Assembly (NCBI GenBank): GCA_964358085.1
Contig: CAYHNU010000005.1
Location: 1-28,487, forward strand
Direction of reading: 5' to 3'
Source: GWC2-45-19 sp964358085
GTDB taxonomy: Bacteria > Patescibacteriota > Microgenomatia > CAZETR01 > Amesbacteraceae
DNA: 28,487 bases
Position numbers and translations under genes: made by a program. The first letter of the stretch is position 1, and each line of letters begins with the position of its first letter. The notes below the pieces were generated by a model, which saw only the letters and a program-made list of their open reading frames with translations, was not told the DNA's origin and did not search any database. Shown one piece after another: positions 20,100 to 27,470 of the stretch.

Positions 20100-21335
20100 T
20101 TAACCTAATTGACTTAAAGAATTTTTAATTCTTAAAATTACCTCGTTTTTGCCAAGAATAAGCATGGAGTCGGTGAGAGGAGGGGTGACTTTGCTGCCGC
20201 AGACGGCCAGACGGAGAGACATAAAGAAGTCGCCGGTTTTCCAACCCCGGGATTTGATCATGCCTAAGAGTTTAGACTCGATAGTTTCTTTAGACCAAGT
20301 GACGCCCGAAAGAACCTCCAGAGCCGATTCGAGGGGCCCTCCTTCGCCCTGGTGGGCTTCGGAAGGGCGCGGGCGGGTAAAGAAAAAACCGGCAAGGTCG
20401 TGCGCTTGAGCTAGTGTGGTCAAACGATCTTTGATGAGGGGAATTATGGCCGGAGTAATTTCGGGTAAGTATGGTTTAATTAATTGAAGTAGTTCGGCAT
20501 CTGACTTCTGACGAATATAGTGACCATTGAACCAGTCTAATTTTTTCTGATTTAAGACGGGGTTGGATTTTTGAAAGCCCGCGGGATCAAAATATTTTAC
20601 AAATTCATCCAGACTATAGAGTTCCCGGTTATCTTTGGGCGCCCATCCCAATAAAATCACAAAATTTAGGATGGCTTCGGGAAGATAGCCTTTACTGATA
20701 AATTCTTCCACCGACACATTGCCTTTACGCTTGGATAGTTTACCTCCAGCGGGATCTAATATGTCTGTTGGGTGGCCAATTTGAGGAAGATCGTAACCTA
20801 GGTATTTGTATACCAAAACGTGAATGGGGGTGCTGGGAAGCCATTCTACGGCACGAATGACATGAGTAATTTGAGACTCATGATCGTCCACAACTGATGC
20901 CAGGTGGTAAGTGGGGAAGCCATTTGATTTGAGTAAAACTGCGTTGGGGACGTTGTCTGATGCCCAGGAAATATCTTTGTTTAAAATAAAATCGCGGAAA
21001 GTTATGGTTTCGTTTACCGGGACTTTTAGTCTGATCGCTCCGTCTTCTAAATAGGCGCCACCAGAGTCAACTAGTTGGTGCGCGGCGAGGGAATATGTAT
21101 CAATTCGTTTTGATTGAATTAAGGGTTCTTCGTCCCACTGTAAGCCAAAAACTTTTAAAATTTCGGTGAGCTTGTTGGCGGCTCCAAGAACTTCACGTTT
21201 TTGGTCAGTGTCTTCAATACGCAGCAAAAATTGGCCATTAGCGTGTTTGGCAAGAGCGAAAGCGTAGGCGGCCGTACGTAAACCACCGATGTGCAAAAAA
21301 CCGGTGGGGGAAGGGGCAAAACGCGTGCGGATCAT
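20100..21335 (-). CDS. gltX: Glutamyl-tRNA synthetase
   Basis: A 411-aa class I synthetase that charges tRNA-Glu, and in lineages without GlnRS also tRNA-Gln. The HIGH motif is in FAPSPTGFLHIGGLRTAAYA, the KMSKS motif is KLSKRKG, and between them lie RIEDTDQKR and FPTYHLASVVDDHESQITHV, all typical. It is shorter than the usual 450-490 aa, with a reduced anticodon-binding end. Residues about 322-333 (PRPSEAHQGEGG) are encoded by a palindromic repeat (20336-20368) inserted in frame. ATG at 21335 shares a 23-bp divergent promoter gap with the membrane protein gene; TAAAAT ends 9 nt before it. Confidence 0.95.
   Translation of the reverse strand: MIRTRFAPSPTGFLHIGGLRTAAYAFALAKHANGQFLLRIEDTDQKREVLGAANKLTEILKVFGLQWDEEPLIQSKRIDTYSLAAHQLVDSGGAYLEDGAIRLKVPVNETITFRDFILNKDISWASDNVPNAVLLKSNGFPTYHLASVVDDHESQITHVIRAVEWLPSTPIHVLVYKYLGYDLPQIGHPTDILDPAGGKLSKRKGNVSVEEFISKGYLPEAILNFVILLGWAPKDNRELYSLDEFVKYFDPAGFQKSNPVLNQKKLDWFNGHYIRQKSDAELLQLIKPYLPEITPAIIPLIKDRLTTLAQAHDLAGFFFTRPRPSEAHQGEGGPLESALEVLSGVTWSKETIESKLLGMIKSRGWKTGDFFMSLRLAVCGSKVTPPLTDSMLILGKNEVILRIKNSLSQLG
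20336..20368. repeat. GC-rich palindromic element inside gltX
   Basis: GCCCTCCTTCGCCC-TGGT-GGGCTTCGGAAGGGC is an imperfect hairpin lying in frame within gltX, in a linker of the C-terminal part. It resembles repeats scattered through Microgenomates genomes (recalled). Confidence 0.55.
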
Positions 21336-21337
21336 GC

Positions 21338-21343
21338 TAGAAT
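21338..21343 (+). promoter_or_regulatory. Extended -10 in the gltX/membrane-protein divergent gap
   Basis: TGCTAGAAT (21335-21343) is an extended -10 for the plus-strand gene at 21359. On the other strand TAAAAT (21345-21350) serves gltX, so the two promoters overlap. Confidence 0.45.
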
Positions 21344-21358
21344 GATTTTATACAAGAT

Positions 21359-22399
21359 ATGGCAACTTTGACAGAGGTGGGTTATTACACCAGAAGAATT
21401 ATTAAATGGGGAGCCGTGGGATTGGTGGTCGTAATGCTAATCCCGCCGGCGTGGAAACTAGTCAAAAGGATTTATTTAGCCATTAATCCCCCGCCGCCGC
21501 CGGCGCCGACAGTCAGATACGGGAAATTGCCAAAACTTATTTTTCCGGAGACAGACCCAAACTACAAACCCCAATACAAACTTGAAACCATTGAGGGGGG
21601 TCTTCCGAAGCTGCCTAATACTTCCCGGGTGTATTTCGTAACCATTAACAAATCCCGGATTTTGGAGCTGGAAAGAATTAAATCTAAAGCCCGGGTGCTG
21701 GGTTTTGATCAAGAGCCGGTAAAGGTAGATGATCAAACGTATAAATTTGTCAGCTCTAACATGCCTGCGGAGCTGATTGTAAATATTATTTACAACAGCT
21801 ATGCTTATAAATACAACTGGAGAAGTGATCCGAAGATACTGGATGAGCGGGCAGTTCCTAACAGCGGGCAGGCGCTGTTGGATGCCAAGAGTTTGTGGCA
21901 AAATTTGGGTCTTTTGGCCAACGATTTGGCCAATGGAAAATCAAAGATCACGTATTTGGCCGGAGGGACGGGAGAATTGGTGCCGACTATTTCATTATCG
22001 GAGGCCAACTTTGTGCGGGTAGATATGTTTAGGGCAGATAAAGACGGATTGAAAGTGGTAGCGCCAAAGGGCGAAGAATCGCCGGTGAACGTGACTCTAT
22101 CCGGATCTAGTGATAGAAGCAAACGGATCGTGGAGGCGAATTACAGTTATTCGCGGATTTTGGACAATGATTTTTCCACATATCCACTTAAGGGGGTGGA
22201 CAAGGCCTGGGAAGAATTGCAGCAGGAACTCGGGTATATCGCTCACCCGGGGGCCGTCCAGGTCACTGTGCGCAAGGTCAGTCTGGCGTATTATGAATCG
22301 GGACAACCACAGGAATTTCTGCAACCTGTGTATGTATTTGAAGGAGATGGGGGGTTTATTGCTTATGTATCTGCCGTATCGGTGGAATATGCGCAATGA
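21359..22399 (+). CDS. Membrane-anchored hypothetical protein (346 aa)
   Basis: One N-terminal transmembrane helix (about residues 15-37, IIKWGAVGLVVVMLIPPAW) is followed by a Pro-rich hinge (INPPPPPAPTVRYGKLP) and a large outer domain of about 290 residues. That domain is beta-rich, with repeated short strands (TSRVYFVTINKSRILELE; VEANYSYSRILDNDFSTYPL). I recall the hinge with RYGKLPKLxFP as frequent in Microgenomates proteins of unknown role; it may belong to a secretion or surface apparatus. It is divergent from gltX and convergent with the D,D-carboxypeptidase gene. No catalytic motif is evident. Confidence 0.7.
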   Translation: MATLTEVGYYTRRIIKWGAVGLVVVMLIPPAWKLVKRIYLAINPPPPPAPTVRYGKLPKLIFPETDPNYKPQYKLETIEGGLPKLPNTSRVYFVTINKSRILELERIKSKARVLGFDQEPVKVDDQTYKFVSSNMPAELIVNIIYNSYAYKYNWRSDPKILDERAVPNSGQALLDAKSLWQNLGLLANDLANGKSKITYLAGGTGELVPTISLSEANFVRVDMFRADKDGLKVVAPKGEESPVNVTLSGSSDRSKRIVEANYSYSRILDNDFSTYPLKGVDKAWEELQQELGYIAHPGAVQVTVRKVSLAYYESGQPQEFLQPVYVFEGDGGFIAYVSAVSVEYAQ

Positions 22400-22418
22400 A
22401 AGTTTAACAGTTAACCAG

Positions 22419-23336
22419 TTAGTCAGTTGACCAGTTAAAGTTGGAGTAGACCCAGTTGATGAGTTTTTCGGAGTCTCCGAAGCGGTCCAGACTGCCTAAG
22501 ACCACCATGATTACCGGATGGCCGTCGCGATTGACTAAAGTGACCAGGGATTGACCGGCACCGTCGGTGAAACCGGTTTTGACCCCCAAAACGCCGGGAA
22601 TTTTGCCCAATAATTGATTGACATTGGTGAGAACGTGAGTGGCTACGATAGTATTTTCGGTAGATACGATGCGGGCAAATTCCGGGTTTTTCAGGGCTGC
22701 GATAGCCAGTCGAGCTAAATCGACAGCCGAGGAATAATGACCGGATTCGTCGATGCCGGTAGGATTGGTAAACTGAGTGTGGATCAAACTCAATTCGACA
22801 GCTTTTTTATTCATAGCGTTAATGAAAGTTGGACGACCACCCGGAAAATTCTCGGCCAATATTTCGGCGGCGTCGTTTCCTGATTGGACCAGCAGGGCAT
22901 AAAGCAATTGTTCCACCGTCAAGGTTTCCCCGGGTTTAAAACCTACATGCTGACCGATAGGATAGCTTTGGGTAACTGTGATAGTCCGGTCCAGAGGAAA
23001 ATTATCCAATACAACCAGGGCGGTCATCATTTTGGTGGTAGAGGCGGGGAAAACCTGCTGGTCCGCGTTTTTTTGATACAAAACTATTTTGGAGTTCCGG
23101 TCAATTATAAAAATATTGCGGGCGGAAGTTTGGGGGAGAGGGAGGTTTTGAGATTGAGGAACGTAACTCACCTCCGATACTTTTTCATAACTCACCCCCA
23201 TCCCCTCTCTTGACTCAAGAGAGGGGCGTAACTTTATTGCTGTAAAAAGGGCGAGTATCAGTCCTAGAATTAAAAGGGGTCTACTTAGGTTGGGAGAAGA
23301 CGCGGGTGGTGTCTTGGGCTTGGTTGAGTGAGGCAT
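22419..23336 (-). CDS. D-alanyl-D-alanine carboxypeptidase (peptidase S11)
   Basis: A 305-aa penicillin-binding protein that trims peptidoglycan stem peptides. The active-site motifs are complete: SxxK in FPASTTKMMTAL (Ser99, Lys102), SxN in VQSGNDAAE (152-154), and KTG in LGVKTGFTDGAG (253-255). A transmembrane helix (about 20-35) anchors it outside the membrane. ATG at 23336 is chosen; an upstream extension would lie within the ybaK-like gene, which it already overlaps by 56 bp. Residues about 37-51 (RPSLESREGMGVSYE) come from palindromic repeat family I, in frame, between the anchor and the catalytic domain. Confidence 0.93.
   Translation of the reverse strand: MPHSTKPKTPPASSPNLSRPLLILGLILALFTAIKLRPSLESREGMGVSYEKVSEVSYVPQSQNLPLPQTSARNIFIIDRNSKIVLYQKNADQQVFPASTTKMMTALVVLDNFPLDRTITVTQSYPIGQHVGFKPGETLTVEQLLYALLVQSGNDAAEILAENFPGGRPTFINAMNKKAVELSLIHTQFTNPTGIDESGHYSSAVDLARLAIAALKNPEFARIVSTENTIVATHVLTNVNQLLGKIPGVLGVKTGFTDGAGQSLVTLVNRDGHPVIMVVLGSLDRFGDSEKLINWVYSNFNWSTD
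23191..23226. repeat. Palindromic repeat family I, copy 3, inside the carboxypeptidase gene
   Basis: CTCACCCCCAT then CCCCTCTCTTG-ACT-CAAGAGAGGGG, an 11-bp perfect stem (23202-23226). It is read in frame by the carboxypeptidase gene just after the membrane anchor. Confidence 0.75.
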
Positions 23337-23754
23337 AATCTGAATATGACATGATAACAGATTTTGTCCGGTCGCCGGCATTGAAAGCGATTTGACTTTC
23401 GGCAGACAAAGTTTGGTCGACGTAGGTGGGCAAGTTAAAAATGTGGCCCAGGGGCGGAATGGCCCCGATCTGCAGACCGGTTAACTGCAGTACTTCCTCG
23501 GGGGTGGCGAAGCGCAAATCACGAACGGTAAAGAGCGATTTAAATAATTTGGGATCGAGTTTACGGGAACAGGGCAAGACAATAAGAACGGGTTTCTTGT
23601 CAGCAAAGCAAACCAAGGCTTTGGCGCCCTGATCCATGCTCGTTCCCCGGACCCGGGCTGAATCCTCGCAGGTAGGAGTGGGCTCGTGTTCCAGCGCCTG
23701 ATATTTGACCTGGCTATTTTCCAGTAGCTGGATTATTTTTTCGTAAACTGACAT
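23281..23754 (-). CDS. YbaK/EbsC-type aminoacyl-tRNA deacylase
   Basis: A 157-aa protein of the YbaK/ProX trans-editing family, which hydrolyses mischarged tRNA such as Cys- or Ala-tRNA-Pro. Typical parts are YQALEHEPTPTCEDSARVRG, GAKALVCFADKKPVLIVLPC with the conserved Lys, and TGLQIGAIPPLGHIF with the GxxPPxG loop. It lies between aspS and the carboxypeptidase gene and overlaps both (41 and 56 bp), so all three are probably one transcript. The substrate cannot be told from the sequence. ATG at 23754 lies inside aspS. Confidence 0.88.
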   Translation of the reverse strand: MSVYEKIIQLLENSQVKYQALEHEPTPTCEDSARVRGTSMDQGAKALVCFADKKPVLIVLPCSRKLDPKLFKSLFTVRDLRFATPEEVLQLTGLQIGAIPPLGHIFNLPTYVDQTLSAESQIAFNAGDRTKSVIMSYSDYASLNQAQDTTRVFSQPK

Positions 23755-25051
23755 CGATTCTTTCCATGTCCCGAGGAAACATGGTGGCTTCTCTAATATT
23801 TTTTAATCCCAAAATATTCATAGTCATGCGCTCGGCGCCGAGAGCGAACCCTCCAAGCGGCGGAACGCCGTAACGAAAAGATTGTAAATACAATTCTATG
23901 TCTTCCTCTTTAACTCCCCACTCTTTGGTATTGTTTAATATCTGCTGATAATCGTTCAGACGTTGGCCTCCGCTTGACCACTCTACGCCACGTCCGATCA
24001 AATCGACGCTATATGCATAAGTGGGGTCTTCCGGATCAGGATAGACATAGAATGGTTTCTTTTTGGTAAGAAAATGTGAAACGAACACCAGTTCTGACCC
24101 ATGAACTTCTGTTGACCATTGGCATATTTCTCTTTCGTCTTCGGGAGCCAAGTCTTTTTCTTGACGACAATCTCGTCCGGTTCTCTCAAAAATAATTTGC
24201 TGGGCCTCGCGAAGCTTAATAACGGGAATTTTTTTTGACAACTTGGGAACAGTGGCATTAAATATAGCCAGTTCTTTTGGACATTTTTGGGCAACTTGGT
24301 CAAAGATGAATCTAACCACGTACTCCTGCATGTCTAATACGTCTAACCAAGAATCGATAAATCCAAATTCCGCGTCCAGACTTACAACCTCGGTTATGTG
24401 GCGGGTGGTGACACTGGGTTCGGCGCGAAAAATTTTGTTGACACTAAATACCCGCTCAAAATCTCCCACCAAGAGTGATTTATACAATTGTGGACTTTGA
24501 GATAGATATGCTTCGTGTTCAAAATATTTGACTTTAAATACTTCGGCCCCGCCTTCGGCCACCGCAGGAGTGATGCAGGGAGCCTGGAATTCCAGAAAAT
24601 TTTTGGCTTGAAGTGCTCTTCTAAAGCCATCTATTACCGCCTCCTGGACCCGAAAAATTGCTTGGACCCTGGGGTGGCGAAGGGTGAGGGCGCGATAATC
24701 GAGAAGAGTGGGTAGTTCCACATCCAACTCATCTTTGCTCATGTCGAAAGGCAAGTCGGCGGACTTAGAAATTAATTCGACTTTCTGGGCTTCAATTTCG
24801 ACTGTGCCGGTGGCCAGTTTAGGATTAACCAATTTTCCAGGGCGGGCCTTGACCAGGCCGGTGACATAAATAACGTCTTCGGAGTGCAGGCCTTCGACCA
24901 GATTTGGACTAGCTACGATTTGGACAATCCCCGTGCGATCGCGCAGGTCGATAAAAACAATCTTGCCGTGGTCCCGGCGGGTATTGACCCAGCCCTTGAG
25001 AAGGACTTCTTTGCCGATTCTAGAAATGGTTTCTGAAATAAGTGTACGCAT
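23714..25051 (-). CDS. aspS: Aspartyl-tRNA synthetase, archaeal type
   Basis: A 445-aa class II synthetase charging tRNA with Asp. The N-terminal OB domain reads VLLKGWVNTRRDHGKIVFID. The catalytic core has ITPAVAEGGAEVFKVKYF, the flipping-loop region YLSQSPQLYKSLL, motif 2 VFSVNKIFRAEPSVTTRHIT, and motif 3 GGFALGAERMTMNILG. The bacterial GAD insertion is absent, and the length fits archaeal-type AspRS, which often also charges tRNA-Asn; that is possible here. ATG at 25051 follows a ~195-nt leader with terminator and antiterminator folds, so the gene is probably controlled by attenuation. It overlaps the downstream ybaK-like gene. Confidence 0.95.
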   Translation of the reverse strand: MRTLISETISRIGKEVLLKGWVNTRRDHGKIVFIDLRDRTGIVQIVASPNLVEGLHSEDVIYVTGLVKARPGKLVNPKLATGTVEIEAQKVELISKSADLPFDMSKDELDVELPTLLDYRALTLRHPRVQAIFRVQEAVIDGFRRALQAKNFLEFQAPCITPAVAEGGAEVFKVKYFEHEAYLSQSPQLYKSLLVGDFERVFSVNKIFRAEPSVTTRHITEVVSLDAEFGFIDSWLDVLDMQEYVVRFIFDQVAQKCPKELAIFNATVPKLSKKIPVIKLREAQQIIFERTGRDCRQEKDLAPEDEREICQWSTEVHGSELVFVSHFLTKKKPFYVYPDPEDPTYAYSVDLIGRGVEWSSGGQRLNDYQQILNNTKEWGVKEEDIELYLQSFRYGVPPLGGFALGAERMTMNILGLKNIREATMFPRDMERIDVSLRKNNPATGK

Positions 25052-25084
25052 ATGTTTATAATATCATCCTCTCCCTTCGGGTAT

Positions 25085-25107
25085 CCCCCTCTTAATCTAA
25101 GAGGGGG
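25085..25107. repeat. Palindromic repeat family I, copy 4, in the aspS leader
   Basis: CCCCCTCTTA-ATC-TAAGAGGGGG, identical arms and loop to the copy at 1718. It lies between the aspS attenuator and start codon. Confidence 0.7.
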
Positions 25108-25123
25108 AACGGAAGGGGGTGAT

Positions 25124-25247
25124 AAAAAACAAAAAGGACCCGTTATTTTGGATCCCATGTGCCATCCAAAATTTCGGATCTTAATTACTGCTATTACGGG
25201 CTTACCCGAACAAGCTCGACGGTTGTCAGTCCATCTATTAACGCTGT
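25124..25247 (-). promoter_or_regulatory. aspS leader with terminator/antiterminator switch, T-box-like
   Basis: On the minus strand the leader runs from about 25247. A terminator is formed by GGGATCC and GGGTCC (25136-25156) followed by TTTTTGTTTTTT. Its 5' arm can pair instead in a 9-bp stem, ATTTTGGAT with ATCCAAAAT (25145-25172), an antiterminator. The loop of that stem begins with the bases of TGGCAC; TGGC (25161-25164) would pair with the GCCA end of tRNA-Asp, as in T-boxes. ATGGACTGA (25226-25234) contains a GAC Asp codon. A canonical Stem I could not be confirmed by eye. Confidence 0.5.
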
Positions 25248-25253
25248 GGGGTT

Positions 25254-25282
25254 ATTATGCGTCTTTGTAAAAACAAAGTCAA
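25254..25282 (-). promoter_or_regulatory. aspS promoter
   Basis: -35 TTGACT (25277-25282), 17-bp spacer, -10 CATAAT (25254-25259). The transcript would start near 25247, upstream of the attenuator. It overlaps the divergent promoter at 25265-25293. Confidence 0.6.
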
Positions 25283-25293
25283 TATGCTATAAT
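25265..25293 (+). promoter_or_regulatory. Promoter of small gene at 25304
   Basis: -35 TTGTAA (25265-25270), 17-bp spacer ending in TGC, -10 TATAAT (25288-25293): an extended, near-consensus promoter. The start would be near 25300, only a few bases before the ATG. Confidence 0.6.
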
Positions 25294-25303
25294 AACTTAT
25301 AGT

Positions 25304-25510
25304 ATGGCAATTGAGCTAGAGGGAATAAGAGCTCGTGTTGAGCAATGGGTCGCGCAAAGAGCGGCTGCCATTGGAATGGCACGACAGCAAGCTGCTCAGA
25401 GACTGGAGTCTTTAAATAGCCAGTCACATTTACGAAACATGGCGAAACCTCCACGGCTTACTTCTGACGTTCGGACTATGAAAGCGGACGAACCGGGCGA
25501 TTGTTCTTGA
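25304..25510 (+). CDS. Small hypothetical protein (68 aa)
   Basis: A 68-aa protein with a helical N-terminal half (IRARVEQWVAQRAAAIGMAR, then QQAAQRLESLN), rich in Ala, Arg and Gln, and a polar basic tail. It has no membrane segment or known motif. A near-consensus extended -10 promoter directly upstream with a leader of about 4-10 nt supports expression, although no ribosome site is present. The stop region (25507-25512) holds the -35 of the next promoter. Function unknown. Confidence 0.5.
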   Translation: MAIELEGIRARVEQWVAQRAAAIGMARQQAAQRLESLNSQSHLRNMAKPPRLTSDVRTMKADEPGDCS

Positions 25511-25535
25511 CTAAGCATGTATCCAAGTATAAAAT
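25507..25535 (+). promoter_or_regulatory. Promoter for the attenuated leader of the 66-aa gene
   Basis: -35 TTGACT (25507-25512), 17-bp spacer, -10 TAAAAT (25530-25535). It would give a leader of about 160 nt holding two hairpins before the ATG at 25705. Confidence 0.5.
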
Positions 25536-25653
25536 GAACTCACGTATATGAATTGTCGTTTCTTTATTGTTCTCCGCAATTACATCCTCATTGAGGCGTA
25601 AATTGGGGAGGGGCAAGAAAAGTAAGATTAATTAAATAAATTTCAAAAAAAGA

Positions 25654-25680
25654 ACCCTCCCTAAAAAGGAGGGTATTTTT
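25654..25680 (+). terminator. Intrinsic terminator inside the leader of the 66-aa gene
   Basis: ACCCTCC-CTAAAAA-GGAGGGT then ATTTTT. Only about ten bases separate it from the next ribosome site, leaving no room for another promoter. It therefore works either as an attenuator or as the end of the 25304 transcript. Confidence 0.75.
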
Positions 25681-25704
25681 ATGCTTAAAAGGAGGTGAAA
25701 TTAA

Positions 25705-25905
25705 ATGGAGGTTACTACTAATAAATTAAGTCAATTAAGACCAGCAGAGTTAAATAGAGTACTTGGACAGGTGGACTTTGATGATCCGCGCCTCAGCGAG
25801 CCTGGCGCATTTGGGGCAGTGGTTCAGTCTTTAATGACTTTGGGTGCAACGCAAGAACAAGTAATGGCAGCCGCTGGCATGCGCAATGTCAAGTTACAGT
25901 CTTAA
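25705..25905 (+). CDS. Small hypothetical protein (66 aa) with strong ribosome site
   Basis: A 66-aa protein starting MEVTTNKLSQLRPAELNRVL, then FDDPRLSEPGAFGAVVQSLM and ATQEQVMAAAGM. The AAAGGAGGTG seven bases before the ATG is a perfect Shine-Dalgarno, so translation is likely. There is no signal peptide. A terminator lies just before the ribosome site, so expression probably depends on read-through. Its 3' end overlaps the convergent recJ stop by 17 bp. I do not recognise a family; the Gly/Ala-rich end could suit a peptide precursor, but nothing nearby supports that. Confidence 0.6.
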   Translation: MEVTTNKLSQLRPAELNRVLGQVDFDDPRLSEPGAFGAVVQSLMTLGATQEQVMAAAGMRNVKLQS

Positions 25906-27454
25906 TTACTAATTGCAATTTGGATTGGCCGTTCCAGGTGTCCTCCTCGACCTGATAAGTTAGGTTATAGGGATTAGGTTCTAGGTTATGGGAAGTATTA
26001 AACCAAATTGCTTCAAAGTTTCCGGCCTTGAACTTGAGATGTTGGCCGAGTTTGCCCAGACGGCGGATATTGGACAATTCCACCCCAGGGGTGGAAAAAA
26101 CGGGGGTGGGATTGCCCAAGCCGAACGGCTCGAAAAGAGTTAGTTGGTTAGTTAGTTCATGGTTGATAGTTGATAGAGGAATTTCTAAGTCGACGCGCTG
26201 GATTTTTTTAAAAAGCTTAGGATCTATTTTGATATTATTAAGTTTCTTAAGTAACTTAGGAAGATTAGAATTTGTTACTGTGAAACCGGCGGCCATGGCA
26301 TGACCGCCGACATTAATTAATAATTTTTCTGCGGTGCGCAGGTGATCGGTGATATGAAAGCCGGAGATTGAGCGGGCAGATCCCTTAGATTGGGTCTCTC
26401 CAATGCTAATGGCCATGGCAGGACGGTGATACTTTTCTACCAATTTTGCGGCAACTAAACCGATGATGCCTTGGTGATAAGATTTATCCGCAACAATAAT
26501 AATATTTGATTCTTTGGCTACCGAAAGAGCATGAGTAACTGCGGAGAGAGTAGCGTCTTGGCGGTCGCGGTTGGTTTGGCCGAGACTGGCTGCCAGCTGA
26601 CCAGCACGCACCAGATCTTTTGTGCAAAGTAAACGCAGGCTGTCGATGGCGTGTTCCAGACGGCCAGTGGCATTTAATCTGGGTCCGATAATAAAACCTA
26701 CGTGATAAGGAGTTATTAAATACCTCACCCCCAACCCCTCTCCTAATCTCGGAGAGGGGAGCTGAGCTTCCTCAAAAAGCGCCAGGAGTCCCGGACGGGT
26801 AGTGTGGTTTAATTCTTCCAGGCCATATTTGACGAAGCTGCGGTTGGGGCCTATTAGGGGGACGATGTCACAAATCGTCGCTATGGCGGCCAGTTGAAGC
26901 TGGCTAGTTAGTTGGTTAGTTGGTTCATGGTTAGTTAGTAGATAGTCGCGGCAGAAAAACCAGGTGAGGCCGGCGGCGCAGGAGCCAGTATTATGAATTA
27001 AGTATTTAGTATTAAGGGGAGCGCCGGGTTCGTGGTGGTCGATGATAATAATATCGCATTTTTTATCCCGGCAGTATTTGACTTGTTCGTGAGCCACAAT
27101 GCCGTTGTCCACGGCGATGATTAATTTGGCCCCCTGCTCCAAACAATGGTCAATGCCTTTAATGGATAAACCGTAGCCTTCGGATTCGCGATGGGGAATG
27201 TGGGGAAAGACATTTTTATAAGTGCTGTATAAAGTTTCCCAGAGAATAGCGGTGGAACAAAGACCATCCACGTCGTAATCGCCGTAAATGGCAATCTTAT
27301 GGCCCTTTTTGATATGCGATTTAATTAATCGAATGGCAGGCTTAGAGCCGAAGGGGGATTTCAGATCTTCTGGCCGGGTAGGGTGAAAAAATTCCTCAAT
27401 AGCTTTTTTGGTCTTTAGTCCCCGGTTGGCCAGGAGGGTTTTTACAATATCCAT
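25889..27454 (-). CDS. recJ: Single-stranded-DNA-specific exonuclease RecJ
   Basis: A 521-aa 5'-3' exonuclease of the DHH family used in recombination and mismatch repair. DHH motifs are visible: IAIYGDYDVDGLCSTAIL, AVDNGIVAHEQ, IIIIDHHEPG, and IATICDIVPL. The DHHA1 part has GPRLNATGRLEHAID and GSARSISGFHITDHLRTAE, then GGHAMAAGFTV. An OB-type end (FEPFGLGNPTPVFSTPGVEL) follows. The length is slightly below the usual 560. Residues about 232-245 (LPSPRLGEGLGVRY) come from palindromic repeat family I, in frame. ATG at 27454 lies 6 nt after TAAAAT and 16 bp from the divergent cca start. Confidence 0.95.
   Translation of the reverse strand: MDIVKTLLANRGLKTKKAIEEFFHPTRPEDLKSPFGSKPAIRLIKSHIKKGHKIAIYGDYDVDGLCSTAILWETLYSTYKNVFPHIPHRESEGYGLSIKGIDHCLEQGAKLIIAVDNGIVAHEQVKYCRDKKCDIIIIDHHEPGAPLNTKYLIHNTGSCAAGLTWFFCRDYLLTNHEPTNQLTSQLQLAAIATICDIVPLIGPNRSFVKYGLEELNHTTRPGLLALFEEAQLPSPRLGEGLGVRYLITPYHVGFIIGPRLNATGRLEHAIDSLRLLCTKDLVRAGQLAASLGQTNRDRQDATLSAVTHALSVAKESNIIIVADKSYHQGIIGLVAAKLVEKYHRPAMAISIGETQSKGSARSISGFHITDHLRTAEKLLINVGGHAMAAGFTVTNSNLPKLLKKLNNIKIDPKLFKKIQRVDLEIPLSTINHELTNQLTLFEPFGLGNPTPVFSTPGVELSNIRRLGKLGQHLKFKAGNFEAIWFNTSHNLEPNPYNLTYQVEEDTWNGQSKLQLVIKTVT
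26723..26759. repeat. Palindromic repeat family I, copy 5, inside recJ
   Basis: CTCACCCCCAA then CCCCTCTCC-TAATCTC-GGAGAGGGG (26735-26759). It is read in the same frame as the copy in the carboxypeptidase gene. Confidence 0.75.
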
Positions 27455-27470
27455 GGTAAGATTTTACTAT

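Noticed and set aside
25052..25270. Plus-strand frame of 72 codons upstream of aspS
   Set aside because: It covers the palindromic repeat and the aspS attenuator on the opposite strand and shows no protein character.
26078..26096. TTCCACCCC...GGGGTGGAA palindrome in recJ as an insertion
   Set aside because: FSTPGVELS is the expected RecJ sequence at this point; the palindrome is probably coincidental.
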